Positions 34,410 to 43,367 of a stretch of 64,000 bases of DNA are shown one piece after another. The translations under genes were made by a program, and so were the position numbers. Numbering within the stretch: the first letter of the stretch is position 1; every line of letters starts with the position of its first letter. The notes under the pieces were generated by a model. That model searched no databases and was not told where the DNA came from. It saw only the letters and a program-made list of their open reading frames with translations. Source of the DNA: Fibrobacter sp. UWB15 (GTDB lineage: Bacteria; Fibrobacterota; Fibrobacteria; Fibrobacterales; Fibrobacteraceae); the NCBI RefSeq assembly GCF_900177705.1, contig NZ_FXBA01000013.1:1-64000 (forward strand), read 5' to 3'.

Positions 34410-37400
34410 TTATTTAAACCGAACCATTTGCAAGTTGCTACCGATACGTACCAAGTAGTTTCCTGCACGTTCGACCATCACGGCAAAATTCGACGATTCA
34501 ACCTGTCCCTGTTTCACGATGCGGCCCTGCAGATCGAGCACCGCATAGGCAGCTCCCACACGGGCGTTTAACACCTGAATTTCGCGACCAGCGACCATAA
34601 GAGAGAACTGTGGAACAAAGCCATCGGCAACAATCGCATCCTTGCCCTTGCTGGAACTAGACTTGGCACCTGCAGAACTGCTGCTCGACGATTTCGCCGA
34701 CGAACTGCTGGAGTTCACGCCGCTGCTGGAAGAAGCCGCCTCGCTGGAGCTCGATTTTTCGGAACTAGACGAAATCTGCGAACTGCTCGAAGCAACGCTA
34801 GAACTACTCGGGATAGACTTCCATTGCGCTGATACAGACAAGTCCTCGGATACTGTCGCGGGAATTTCAGTCACAATGTCATTACCCCATTTCCAGCCAG
34901 CAAAGGAATAACCATATCTCGAAGGCGTTGGCAACGGTAGCACCTGTCCAGGCGTATGGAAAAGAACATTGGTCGGCAAATCAACATACCTTGCCACATA
35001 CAGCAGAACAAGATACTGCGTCTTATCTACCGAGAATACAGGATATTCATCGCCCTGAATCCAGTTATCGCCCCTGACACTACCCACAACCTCTGCACCG
35101 GTAGAATCCTTTAGTACATAGCCTTGCAGCACCTTTGCCACAGTGCTATCTTCAAAAGCCTCCGCCTTGACAGGAGTACCGATACTGTCTTCAGGCAGCG
35201 TTCCGTCCAAATAGAAGTTGTTTTCAAAAGTGACTTCACTATCATACATTTTTGAAGGCTTATCGCCGATAACCCTACCCTTGCTGTAATTGTTAAGGAC
35301 AAATGAGCGTTCAGGCCTGCATGTTTCATATTGACATTTTCCCAAATCACCTACATAATAAGCCCCGATCAGGCCACCATATCTGCCCTTAGTTTCTATG
35401 TCGGCAACATTGTAGTTATTCGCAATGAAGAAGTTGCCTGCCGCTTCACCTACCAGTCCTCCGGCAGGTCCTATAGCAACAAATCCTTCTACAGGAGGCC
35501 TCTCGATGACAATGCTGCCTTCATTGTAATTCTGCACAAGAACTGTAAATTCGTCAGCATGACCAATAATACCGCCAACATCTGTTGATGTAGCATGAAT
35601 GATTCCCCGATGACCGCTGTTTCTTATAATCAGCAAATTATGCGCTTCCGAGACTAGACCACCAGCAGTTCCGCCCCTTGCATAAATAGCGCCATCAAAA
35701 TGCGTATTTTCAATTTCCATAATTGCAGTAGAATTGGTATAGCTGCAAATAATTCCGCCAGCATCATAATCACTTGAAATGAAAGAGTCCTTGACCTTTA
35801 AATTACGGATGGTGATTGTTTTTGCGTAATACTTGGGGCTTGCATCATAAAACATCCCTTCGGAACCGTTTATATAAAGCCCAGAAACAGTGTGTCCCTG
35901 ACCATCGAAAATTCCACCATTGTAAAATGCAATCGTTTTCCATGGCAGAAATTCATGCATCCTTGCGCTGTCGAGAGTTCCATCGCGCTTCAAGACATTC
36001 TCGTTGACCACGATATCCTTCGTAAGCTTTCCACATGCATAACCCAGACGCTCATCCTCATTGTATTTTCCTGTGGTAAACGAGCCGTCCGCAAGTGCCG
36101 AAAATCCGTAAAGTTCCTCGGCATTCGAAATGATGTAGCAGCTGTCCGCAGGATCTATCGCCGGTCTCTTGTATTCGTACCACTTCGCATAGAAATCCTT
36201 GTCGCCCTTGTCACTGGTTGTGATGGAATCGACAGGATTGCCGGTCAGCTCTTCGTTGTCATACCAGCCTATAAAGATGCTGCTGTCACGCGTGTAATGA
36301 CGAAGAAGCTTTTTACCAATACTACCCAGATAGCAGTCTTCAGAATTCCCCAGGATGAGTGCATCTTGATAACTTGCAGTAGGATTGCCGCATCCCATAT
36401 AAGACCCAGATTCAGTCACGCCACCATTGGCATGGTAGATTATCTTGTAACGGTCATACATCCTCGCCCAGTATTCAAGGTCGCCCGTTGTTGTATTGGA
36501 AATTGCCGTATCGTTTTCTCCGCTGAAATCGGCATTCCTATACCAGCCACCAAAAACTAGGTTCTCCTTGGACGTTCCCTTAGGAAGCATCGTAGTGAGG
36601 CCGGCAACATAATTGTCAAAATATTTAGCCGTATCACCATCGAAGGTATGGAATTCAACCGTATATCTGGCTGCAATGGAGTTATTAAGTTTACCCGAGA
36701 AATTCGGATAAGGATCCTTGCCGACATCCTGTCCCCAAATGGCGCCACTCGAATTTTCTCTCAATAAATATGCCACCGCACCATCGCGGAATGCGGCGGA
36801 ATCTACTAGAACTCCATTATCGCTAGACCCTTTTTCCAGTACGTAACAGTTGTTGATCTTGATTGATTCTCTCAGACTATATGGATAACCTATCAATTGG
36901 GAATAAAATTCATACTTATTGTCTACAAGTTCTCCAGCGCTATAGCAATTTGTCAAAGTCAATGAAGTATTCTCGCCTACATAACCGACAACGCCCCCAA
37001 CAGAGGGTACACGACTAGGCTGGCTTCTTGTAGCTTCAAGGTCAGACAGCGAATAGAAATTAGTTATTTGGGCTTCACCATCTCCAGTAACAGATTCTAC
37101 AAGAACACCAGCTACGCTTTTTGTCAAGAAATAGGAATCGATTATTCCCAAATCCTTGACAACGACCGTATGTTCGCTTGACGAGACAAAAGATTTAAAG
37201 AGGCCCGAACCCGTCTCGGAGTAAAGTCCCGAAATGACGTGCCCATTGCCATCGAATGTTCCCGAGAATTCCTTTATCGGTTCCCACACGGCCAAGTAAT
37301 CGGCACCATCGCTGCCAGGCCAGGCCCACTTACTCAAGACACTGTCATTCACGACAATGTCCTTCATGAGCTTACCGCAAACGGAAGGATTCGCCGCAGA

Positions 37401-37577
37401 GGAATCGTTCCCGTTTACAATTTCGGCGAATCCGTAAAGTTCCTCTGCGGTTGAAATCTGGTAGCATCCGCCAGAAAGCTCCGGAACCTTGGAGGTGATT
37501 TCCTTGGCAGAAACCGTTACAGTCCCCGCCACAAAGGCAAATGCCACGATAGCAAAGGAAAAAGGCCCTAATTTCAT
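34410..37577 (-). CDS. Large surface protein with GLUG-like and InlB B-repeat-like modules
   Basis: 1055 aa, signal peptide ending VTVSA. A module starting CYQISTAEELYGFAEIVNG... KDIVVND... FDGNGHVISGLY (~38-125) recurs at ~460-560 (CYIISNAEELYGFSAL... FDGQGHTVSGLY), each followed by GLUG-like loops. InlB B-repeat-like units (VEFHTFDGD... FGGWYRNADF; KIIYHANGG; YGYSFAGWKWG) lie at ~305-455 and ~860-925. A poly-Ser linker (~925-980) leads to a C-terminal sorting-like domain (AYAVLDLQGRIVKQG... AGNYLVRIGSNLQ). Probably an exported surface protein for adhesion or matrix contact; no catalytic motif seen. Confidence 0.82.
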   Translation of the reverse strand: MKLGPFSFAIVAFAFVAGTVTVSAKEITSKVPELSGGCYQISTAEELYGFAEIVNGNDSSAANPSVCGKLMKDIVVNDSVLSKWAWPGSDGADYLAVWEPIKEFSGTFDGNGHVISGLYSETGSGLFKSFVSSSEHTVVVKDLGIIDSYFLTKSVAGVLVESVTGDGEAQITNFYSLSDLEATRSQPSRVPSVGGVVGYVGENTSLTLTNCYSAGELVDNKYEFYSQLIGYPYSLRESIKINNCYVLEKGSSDNGVLVDSAAFRDGAVAYLLRENSSGAIWGQDVGKDPYPNFSGKLNNSIAARYTVEFHTFDGDTAKYFDNYVAGLTTMLPKGTSKENLVFGGWYRNADFSGENDTAISNTTTGDLEYWARMYDRYKIIYHANGGVTESGSYMGCGNPTASYQDALILGNSEDCYLGSIGKKLLRHYTRDSSIFIGWYDNEELTGNPVDSITTSDKGDKDFYAKWYEYKRPAIDPADSCYIISNAEELYGFSALADGSFTTGKYNEDERLGYACGKLTKDIVVNENVLKRDGTLDSARMHEFLPWKTIAFYNGGIFDGQGHTVSGLYINGSEGMFYDASPKYYAKTITIRNLKVKDSFISSDYDAGGIICSYTNSTAIMEIENTHFDGAIYARGGTAGGLVSEAHNLLIIRNSGHRGIIHATSTDVGGIIGHADEFTVLVQNYNEGSIVIERPPVEGFVAIGPAGGLVGEAAGNFFIANNYNVADIETKGRYGGLIGAYYVGDLGKCQYETCRPERSFVLNNYSKGRVIGDKPSKMYDSEVTFENNFYLDGTLPEDSIGTPVKAEAFEDSTVAKVLQGYVLKDSTGAEVVGSVRGDNWIQGDEYPVFSVDKTQYLVLLYVARYVDLPTNVLFHTPGQVLPLPTPSRYGYSFAGWKWGNDIVTEIPATVSEDLSVSAQWKSIPSSSSVASSSSQISSSSEKSSSSEAASSSSGVNSSSSSAKSSSSSSAGAKSSSSKGKDAIVADGFVPQFSLMVAGREIQVLNARVGAAYAVLDLQGRIVKQGQVESSNFAVMVERAGNYLVRIGSNLQMVRFK

Positions 37578-37641
37578 GATTTGTGTTCCTCTCCTGAAAT
37601 ATCTTTTTAGCCTAATAAAAATAATAACTAATTTTCAACAC

Positions 37642-38133
37642 ATGCCAACCCGCACCCACGTCACCCACGAATTCCCGGCCCTATACGACCGCGAATCCCG
37701 CGTACTGCTGCTCGGCTCCATACCCTCGCCCAAGTCGCGCGAAATGGCATTCTACTACGGGCACCCGCAAAATAGATTCTGGAAAGTCATGGCAATCGTG
37801 CTCGGCGAAAGCGTGCCCGAAACCATCGCCCAAAAGAAGGCCATGCTCAAAAAGCATCACGTGGCCCTGTGGGACGTTCTGGACAGTTGCACCATCGTGG
37901 GTGCAAGCGACACAAGCATCGAAGACCCAGTTGTGAACAACATAAAAGAGTTCGTTGAAAAATCCAAAGTCACGCGCATCTTTTGCACCGGCGCCACCGC
38001 CCACAAGCTGTACCAGAAACTCTGCGCCAAAGACGTCGGAATGGACGCGGTCAAACTCCCCTCCACCTCGCCCGCCAACTGCGCCGTATCGCTAGAGAAA
38101 TTGGTTGAGGCCTACAAGGCGATTCTAGAATAA
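37642..38133 (+). CDS. DNA-deoxyinosine (hypoxanthine) glycosylase, UDG family 6-like
   Basis: 163 aa from the ATG at 37,642. LLLGSIPSPKSREMAFYYGH then PQNRFWKVM is the signature of the deoxyinosine glycosylases of the uracil-DNA-glycosylase superfamily, with the catalytic Asn in QNRFW; LPSTSPANCAV near the end is the second conserved block. It removes deaminated adenine from DNA to start base-excision repair. Complete and of normal length. Divergent from the surface protein gene. Confidence 0.88.
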   Translation: MPTRTHVTHEFPALYDRESRVLLLGSIPSPKSREMAFYYGHPQNRFWKVMAIVLGESVPETIAQKKAMLKKHHVALWDVLDSCTIVGASDTSIEDPVVNNIKEFVEKSKVTRIFCTGATAHKLYQKLCAKDVGMDAVKLPSTSPANCAVSLEKLVEAYKAILE

Positions 38134-38153
38134 ATCCCGCTACTTAAAACCCG

Positions 38154-38360
38154 CTAGCGGTTCCAGCCGTTATGCCCTTCTCCGTAATAGAGGGCGGCGT
38201 CTTCGGGGCCAAAATCGTCGGCCACAGAATCACGCGGAGAAAGCCACCCGCGCATCTTGCGGATGCGAGCCTTGCGAGCCTCGGCAGCTTTGGTCGCTGC
38301 GGGGGTCGCGGCAAGATTCGTGCCAGTTTCATTGTGTTTTTCGTCAAGTGAATCGGCCAT
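38154..38360 (-). CDS. Small basic hypothetical protein
   Basis: 68 aa from the ATG at 38,360. Ala/Thr-rich first half, then KAAEARKARIRKMRGWLSP, then an acidic stretch DDFGPEDAALYYGEGHNGWNR. No family recognised. No clear ribosome-binding site; supported mainly by codon bias and by filling the gap between convergent and divergent neighbours. Its start faces the lyase gene 49 bp away. Confidence 0.45.
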   Translation of the reverse strand: MADSLDEKHNETGTNLAATPAATKAAEARKARIRKMRGWLSPRDSVADDFGPEDAALYYGEGHNGWNR

Positions 38361-38409
38361 ACATAAAAAAGATAGCTTAAAATCGTCCAAAAAAGATTAT
38401 TTTAAAAGT

Positions 38410-39450
38410 ATGAGTATGAAAATCCACCACATCCTCGCCGTAGCGTTCTCCGCGGCTTCGCTTACTCAAGTGCCTGCCTTCGCGCAAACGGCCTCCGACA
38501 CCGTCTCGTTCGTGAACTTTGAGAATCGCGAAGTCGGCGTGTACGGCAATGCGGAGGCCAAGGAAGACTTCAAGCGCAACGACTACGACAAAAGTTGGTG
38601 GTACGCCATGGACAAGAACAATGGCGAAAATTCCAAGGTCGTGTACGACGGCGAGGAACACGGCAACGTACTGCAGCTCAAGTACCCCAAGGGCTGCGTA
38701 GGCCCGAACGACAACGACACCCCCGCCTGCGCCGCGCAGATCATCCAGCCCCTCGTGAAAACCGCCGATACCATGTGGAGCGCCTACGACATATTCTTCG
38801 AAGACGGGTTCGAGTTCCAGCTGGGCGGCAAACTCCCCGGCCTTTGCGGCGGCAAGTGCTACACCGGCAACGCCATGCCCCAAACCGGCGACGGCTGGAG
38901 CGCACGCATCATGTGGCGCAAAGACGGCAACGCTGTGCAGCTCATCTACTTTATGGGGCAAGAGTCCGTATACGGCGACGATTTCAAGTGGGACTTAAAC
39001 GGCACCATCCCGCAAAAACAGTTCACCACCGGCACCTGGCACCACATTGTAAACAAAGTAAGTATGAACACCATCGCCTCTCTCGGCAACGGCGACAAGA
39101 ACGGCCGCGTACAAACCTGGCTTGACGGCGAACTCGCGCTAGATGTGGATACCCTCAGGCTTCGCGACTACGACACCGTGAAAGTCGACAAGTTCTACCT
39201 CTCCACATTCCACGGTGGAAGCAGCGCCGAATGGGCCCCCACCCACGACTGCTACATACGATTTGACAACTTTACGGTCTCGACGGATTCTATCGCGATC
39301 TCCAAGCCCGCGCCGAATGGCGGTGACACCGACTACATCCGCGCGCGACTCCCATTCCGTGCGAACGCGATGCCGGCCAAGGCGTTCCGCGTCAACGGCA
39401 CGACAGTCGGCGAGAAAAAGGGGTATTACGAAGTGAAGGTGGGGAGATAG
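38410..39450 (+). CDS. Secreted PL14-like polysaccharide lyase
   Basis: 346 aa from the ATG at 38,410 (a second ATG two codons later is equally possible). Signal peptide ending VPAFAQT. The beta-jelly-roll core matches the alginate-lyase-like PL14 layout: DIFFEDGFEFQLGGKLPGL, WSARIMWRKDG, AVQLIYFMGQ, GTWHHIVNKVSMNT, GRVQTWLDGELALD, VDKFYLSTFHGG, and the closing IRFDNFTV. The tail after ~315 is short and lacks a full sorting domain. It should cleave an acidic or other glycan by beta-elimination; the substrate cannot be stated. Confidence 0.75.
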   Translation: MSMKIHHILAVAFSAASLTQVPAFAQTASDTVSFVNFENREVGVYGNAEAKEDFKRNDYDKSWWYAMDKNNGENSKVVYDGEEHGNVLQLKYPKGCVGPNDNDTPACAAQIIQPLVKTADTMWSAYDIFFEDGFEFQLGGKLPGLCGGKCYTGNAMPQTGDGWSARIMWRKDGNAVQLIYFMGQESVYGDDFKWDLNGTIPQKQFTTGTWHHIVNKVSMNTIASLGNGDKNGRVQTWLDGELALDVDTLRLRDYDTVKVDKFYLSTFHGGSSAEWAPTHDCYIRFDNFTVSTDSIAISKPAPNGGDTDYIRARLPFRANAMPAKAFRVNGTTVGEKKGYYEVKVGR

Positions 39451-40034
39451 GGGCAACGCAAAATAAGTTCTCTGGGCAATCTCAGGGCAACTCAGAAGCG
39501 AAATCAAGCCGATCTCTGGGCAAACTCTGGGCAATTTCGCCCATTCTCTGGGCAATTTTCACTTGTTTCTGGGCAATCTCTGGGAAGTTCACAGGAAAAA
39601 ACGCACCACTAGAACTATAGGCTCTGCGAAGGTCAAGGTAGGGAGATAGGGACAGCGCTTATCTTTTTCTATGGTCACAAATTGTGACCATAAAAATGCT
39701 TGATACTCAGATGTCATTTCAAGCGTTTTATCGCTTGAAGTTTTGTTTATCGCTTGAAAATCATTATTATCGCTCGTTTTGTCGCTTGAAAAGCCGTTTG
39801 AAATAGCATTTGTCGCTTGAAATTCAACTTTATCGCTTGAAATACCGCTTGGAAACTATTTTATCGCTTGAAAAGATCTCTTTGCGGGGCGTAATTTCTT
39901 AAATAGATAGAGAATTTACCCTTTTTCCAAGGTCACAATCTACGACCTTGAAGATTTTTGGAGATCACAAATTGTGACCTCCAATTTTTTCGAAATATAT
40001 ATGCTGTCGGATTAATGTTGGAATAAATGTCGGT
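39451..40034. repeat. Gene-free region with three repeat types
   Basis: No gene. From 39,468 to 39,585 the word TCTGGGCAA occurs six or seven times at irregular 10-35 bp spacing. From 39,715 to 39,875 ATCGCTTGAA and variants occur eight times. GGTCACAAATTGTGACC-type palindromes lie at 39,672, 39,922 (imperfect) and 39,963. The final 24 bp of the lyase gene (AAGGTGGGGAGATAGGG) are repeated at about 39,635. The palindromes match those around the ORF6N gene at 14.3 kb. Confidence 0.75.
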
Positions 40035-40766
40035 TTAAAAACTGTCACGCTTGAGAATACTCACCGCATGGCAGGCGTAGAAAATTTTGTTCTGCCGATG
40101 TGTAGTGTCTTTGAATTCGGCAAAAACATTTTTCACTTCTGGATAACGCTCAAAGAGATCTTCTTCCCGGAACATTCCCGAAACACGGCTCATAGCGTTC
40201 GGAGAAGGGAGCCTTAGGCAGGTTCTCTTGCTTTTCGCCTCTTCAAAATCAAAAATAGACGCAGCAACGGAACCGCAGCATATAATCTGTTTAACCGTAG
40301 AACCCAACGCAGGCAACATCTTTCGCCACAACTCCTTCGACAGCTCCCGCATTTCCTTATTGGGATTCACATTCTTGTCCCCGTCCCTTAACGACCACAA
40401 ACAAGCATTGCAAATCGCAGTCTTGAAAGGATCAAATTTTTTTATAGCAGCCTTTAACGCAAGCGGAATGGAACCATCCTCCCACGGGCCAACATCCAAT
40501 TCAGGGAAAAGGCCCTTACTAGCATCATGGTTCTTAGAGCAATCCTTATCTGGATACAAACGACAGATTTTCTGCAATTCCGTGCAGTTTTTATAAAGTT
40601 TTTCACTCATATTCTGCGCTTCTGCGACCACCAAGATTCCATTCCAGTTTTCGGGAATATACGGAATGTAGGGAATGCTCTCGACGACTGCGGTCGAACC
40701 ATTGTACCTTCCGTTTTGACAGATATCCACTAGGCTCTGGCGTAATTCTTGAATCGTTTGATCCAT
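40035..40766 (-). CDS. Uracil-DNA-glycosylase-like protein, last gene of the defence operon
   Basis: 243 aa from the ATG at 40,766; a TTG at 40,787 is an alternative. The order of blocks recalls the UDG superfamily: WNGILVVAEAQNMSEK (first strand and loop), VGPWEDGSIPLALKAA, FKTAICNACLW, QIICCGSVAASIF and LRLPSPNAMSRVSG (the His/Pro-Ser-Pro loop). Classic catalytic residues are not fully evident, so binding to modified bases rather than excision is possible. It lies 83 bp downstream of the DUF3883 gene, same strand. The fold assignment is tentative; if right it would act on phage DNA or on its modified bases. Confidence 0.5.
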   Translation of the reverse strand: MDQTIQELRQSLVDICQNGRYNGSTAVVESIPYIPYIPENWNGILVVAEAQNMSEKLYKNCTELQKICRLYPDKDCSKNHDASKGLFPELDVGPWEDGSIPLALKAAIKKFDPFKTAICNACLWSLRDGDKNVNPNKEMRELSKELWRKMLPALGSTVKQIICCGSVAASIFDFEEAKSKRTCLRLPSPNAMSRVSGMFREEDLFERYPEVKNVFAEFKDTTHRQNKIFYACHAVSILKRDSF

Positions 40767-40849
40767 ATTGGCTTCACGAAATTTCAAAAAAAATTTAGAT
40801 ACTTACATATTTCAATTATCTATCATAGTAAATTATGAAATAAAAAAGA

Positions 40850-41887
40850 CTATTCTGACACTCCTTTTTCTGGTATTAGATAATGGTACGACAGTGGAAT
40901 CAGATTTGATCTAGTAAATTTCCAGCTATGCGTAGATTCATCACCACCTGAGACCTTACCTGTTTTATTGTCATAACGAATATTACAAAGCAAATACAAA
41001 ATAGTTTTCTTTCGTTTTGCTAATTTAACTTCGTTTTTTGTCAGAATTACCCCATCACCAGATCCTCTTGTTCCTTTGACCTCAATCCATTCAATACAAT
41101 TTCCGTTTGTCGCAAGAATATCATATGATTCAGTTTGCGAAACGTTTTTACAATGAAAACCTTTCTTTTCATAGAATAATTCGCATCGTTTCATCGCATA
41201 ATCTTCTATCGCTCTTCTAATTTTAGGGTCAGATTCATATGAATATTGCGATTGACCATCCTGAATACAATCGCCTTTTGTTTTCAAATTAGGCCCAGTA
41301 TATTTTTCCGTCAAAGCTATGGCCTTCTTGATTTCTTTCGCCAAATCAACAACGGGAGTACCCTTGCGATCTAACATATAAAAAATGTTAGCCTGTCCCA
41401 AAGAAGTAATTTCACTATTTGTTCGAGGTATAGACAACTTCCTTTTCTGAGGAGGCAGCAAAACAACGTCATCTGCCCGGCATTTAATATTATAACAAGC
41501 ATCCTTTAGCGGATATCGACGGATATTCTTACTGAGTGGTTGGAATTCTCTATAAACCGTTGCATTTTTATACCAACCAACAACATACTGACCACCTCCA
41601 TATTCTTTTGGCTTTGTCGCCACCCATATTACCAGCACATCTGTAACACAATCACTCTTCTTGAAAGCTGGATTTATTCGACCGATATTTAAATGAGGAT
41701 CATTATTCTTTTTTGTTCCACGAGGAGGTTGAACATAACCGTAACAACAACCATCCTTTTCCCGGCGAAAATTAAACGCCTCATGGCCAATATTTTCTAT
41801 GTTATGTTTCCCGCCATTCACGGGTCTTTCCGTATCAGCCCCTTGATAGTACTGCATGTAGCCAATTCTAGCAAATAAGACGTTCAT
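40850..41887 (-). CDS. DUF3883 PD-(D/E)XK nuclease-like protein
   Basis: 345 aa. The C-terminal DUF3883 domain shows YDILAT... EWIEVKGTRGSGDGV and ILTKNEVKLAKRKK (the D...ExK core is around residues 256-271, then the conserved helix). The N-terminal ~130 residues (ARIGYMQYYQGAD, NIGHEAFNFRRE, CYGYVQPPRG) look like a beta-barrel recognition module such as those paired with modification-dependent nucleases. Likely a DNA endonuclease subunit. It sits in the operon 31 bp after the second HEPN gene. AT-rich. Confidence 0.75.
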   Translation of the reverse strand: MNVLFARIGYMQYYQGADTERPVNGGKHNIENIGHEAFNFRREKDGCCYGYVQPPRGTKKNNDPHLNIGRINPAFKKSDCVTDVLVIWVATKPKEYGGGQYVVGWYKNATVYREFQPLSKNIRRYPLKDACYNIKCRADDVVLLPPQKRKLSIPRTNSEITSLGQANIFYMLDRKGTPVVDLAKEIKKAIALTEKYTGPNLKTKGDCIQDGQSQYSYESDPKIRRAIEDYAMKRCELFYEKKGFHCKNVSQTESYDILATNGNCIEWIEVKGTRGSGDGVILTKNEVKLAKRKKTILYLLCNIRYDNKTGKVSGGDESTHSWKFTRSNLIPLSYHYLIPEKGVSE

Positions 41888-41918
41888 GAAAACTCCTAAA
41901 TTTTATTTGACTACTCTG

Positions 41919-43367
41919 TTATGCATGAGTCGCATGTGCATTGATTACACGAAACATTTTTTGTCCTAATTGACGATCGTTCTTCACAACAATTGATGCA
42001 ACGCATTTAAAACTGTGATCAATTGCTCCGAAGTCACATTCTGCATCCAAATCCCTAGAATAATCAGCCCAATACAAATCCCTTAAGTTTTGATATCGGT
42101 TTTTATGATCTATAATAATCGTGTTATCGAAATATGATGCAGACGAATATAATTCCGTATGTTTTTCAAAATCGTATCCCTGCTCATTTTTCCTCAAAAG
42201 TTGCTCAAATTTATGCGCTACAAATTTATCCGACGAAGCCATATCTAAAACATTAAAAAAATCTATCAGCACCAACTCCGCATATAACGACACATCTTCA
42301 TTCATTATAACACCATGCATTAGTCTATTCCTAAAAATCGGGAAATAAAAAACATAATACATAAGATCCAAAGAAGTAATTATATCTTTTTTTTCTAATA
42401 ATGCTGCTTTATCTGACACGGTTTTGGTCAATAATTGTTTTTCAGAAAAGCCTAGATTCAAAGCGTATTCCATAAAAAGCCCTTCTATTTGCGACACCGC
42501 CAACATACAAAACACATACTTGTCTTGGTTATAAAAAGCCATGGTTTTAAGCAAAGAGCTTTTACTGTTTGACAACACAGGGTTTTTCGTAATCAAGTCA
42601 TTAATTTTCGTCATTATGCCATATTTTTTTATGTAGACTGAGGCCATACGACTCATATGCTTTACGCGATTTTTACTATTTTCAATAAAATATGCCAATC
42701 TCAAAGCCTGTAAAGCATCCATTTGAGGAAATTTATTCAAAAGAGCTATTTCAGATTCGGTAAAGTGTTTTGGGCAAACTCCATATCCTGTTTTAACAAA
42801 AGAATACACGCCACTAATAAAAACATCTTCTAATTGTAAGGCTTGTCTATAGATTTGTTCTTTTTCGTATAATTGAATTTGTTCCAAAAAGGTTTCAATT
42901 TTTTCATTCACATCATTAACGTAATAGGCTATTTTTTCTTGCACATCTCTTTTTTGACAATTAGTTTGTTTTATTAATGCGTTTAATTGTTCCCTTTCAG
43001 TTTCCATTCGATTTTTATCGATAAGAACCATTTGACAGAGGTCTTTATATTTATCTTTTGCTTTTGAATTCAAGCGTGCACAAGAACAAATCGTCTCATA
43101 AAATTTTTCCGTATCTTTGTCAAAACCTAAATAATAATGTGATAATTTCCCTATGGCGACACAATTTCCTGTTCTAGACATTAAGTACCAAAAGAACATT
43201 TTTATTCTTTTTTCTTTTTCGTAGCAGCAACGCAGAAAAACCTCTGCCAAATATTTGCAATCCCACTTTTTTATATTTTTTTTCCTTTGCAAGTAAAGGA
43301 CTGCTTTTTCGCGACACTCATTAATTTCTTTAATTTTAAACATTTTTCCCCATTGCACTACAGACAA
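41919..43367 (-). CDS. HEPN-motif protein 2
   Basis: 482 aa, mostly helical, no signal or membrane segment. IFRNRLMHGVIM carries RNxxxH from residue 346, the RNase motif of HEPN domains, inside a helical bundle preceded by FCMLAVSQIEGLFMEYAL. A central coiled-coil-like stretch (~115-175) may mediate pairing. Starts 10 bp inside the preceding HEPN gene, so translation is coupled. HEPN proteins are RNases or their partners in abortive-infection systems. The family is otherwise unknown to me. Confidence 0.6.
   Translation of the reverse strand: MSVVQWGKMFKIKEINECREKAVLYLQRKKNIKKWDCKYLAEVFLRCCYEKEKRIKMFFWYLMSRTGNCVAIGKLSHYYLGFDKDTEKFYETICSCARLNSKAKDKYKDLCQMVLIDKNRMETEREQLNALIKQTNCQKRDVQEKIAYYVNDVNEKIETFLEQIQLYEKEQIYRQALQLEDVFISGVYSFVKTGYGVCPKHFTESEIALLNKFPQMDALQALRLAYFIENSKNRVKHMSRMASVYIKKYGIMTKINDLITKNPVLSNSKSSLLKTMAFYNQDKYVFCMLAVSQIEGLFMEYALNLGFSEKQLLTKTVSDKAALLEKKDIITSLDLMYYVFYFPIFRNRLMHGVIMNEDVSLYAELVLIDFFNVLDMASSDKFVAHKFEQLLRKNEQGYDFEKHTELYSSASYFDNTIIIDHKNRYQNLRDLYWADYSRDLDAECDFGAIDHSFKCVASIVVKNDRQLGQKMFRVINAHATHA

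Noticed and set aside
39468-39875. Possible CRISPR array
   Set aside because: The repeated words are short (9-13 bp), imperfect and irregularly spaced, with no 30-40 bp spacers and no cas genes nearby.
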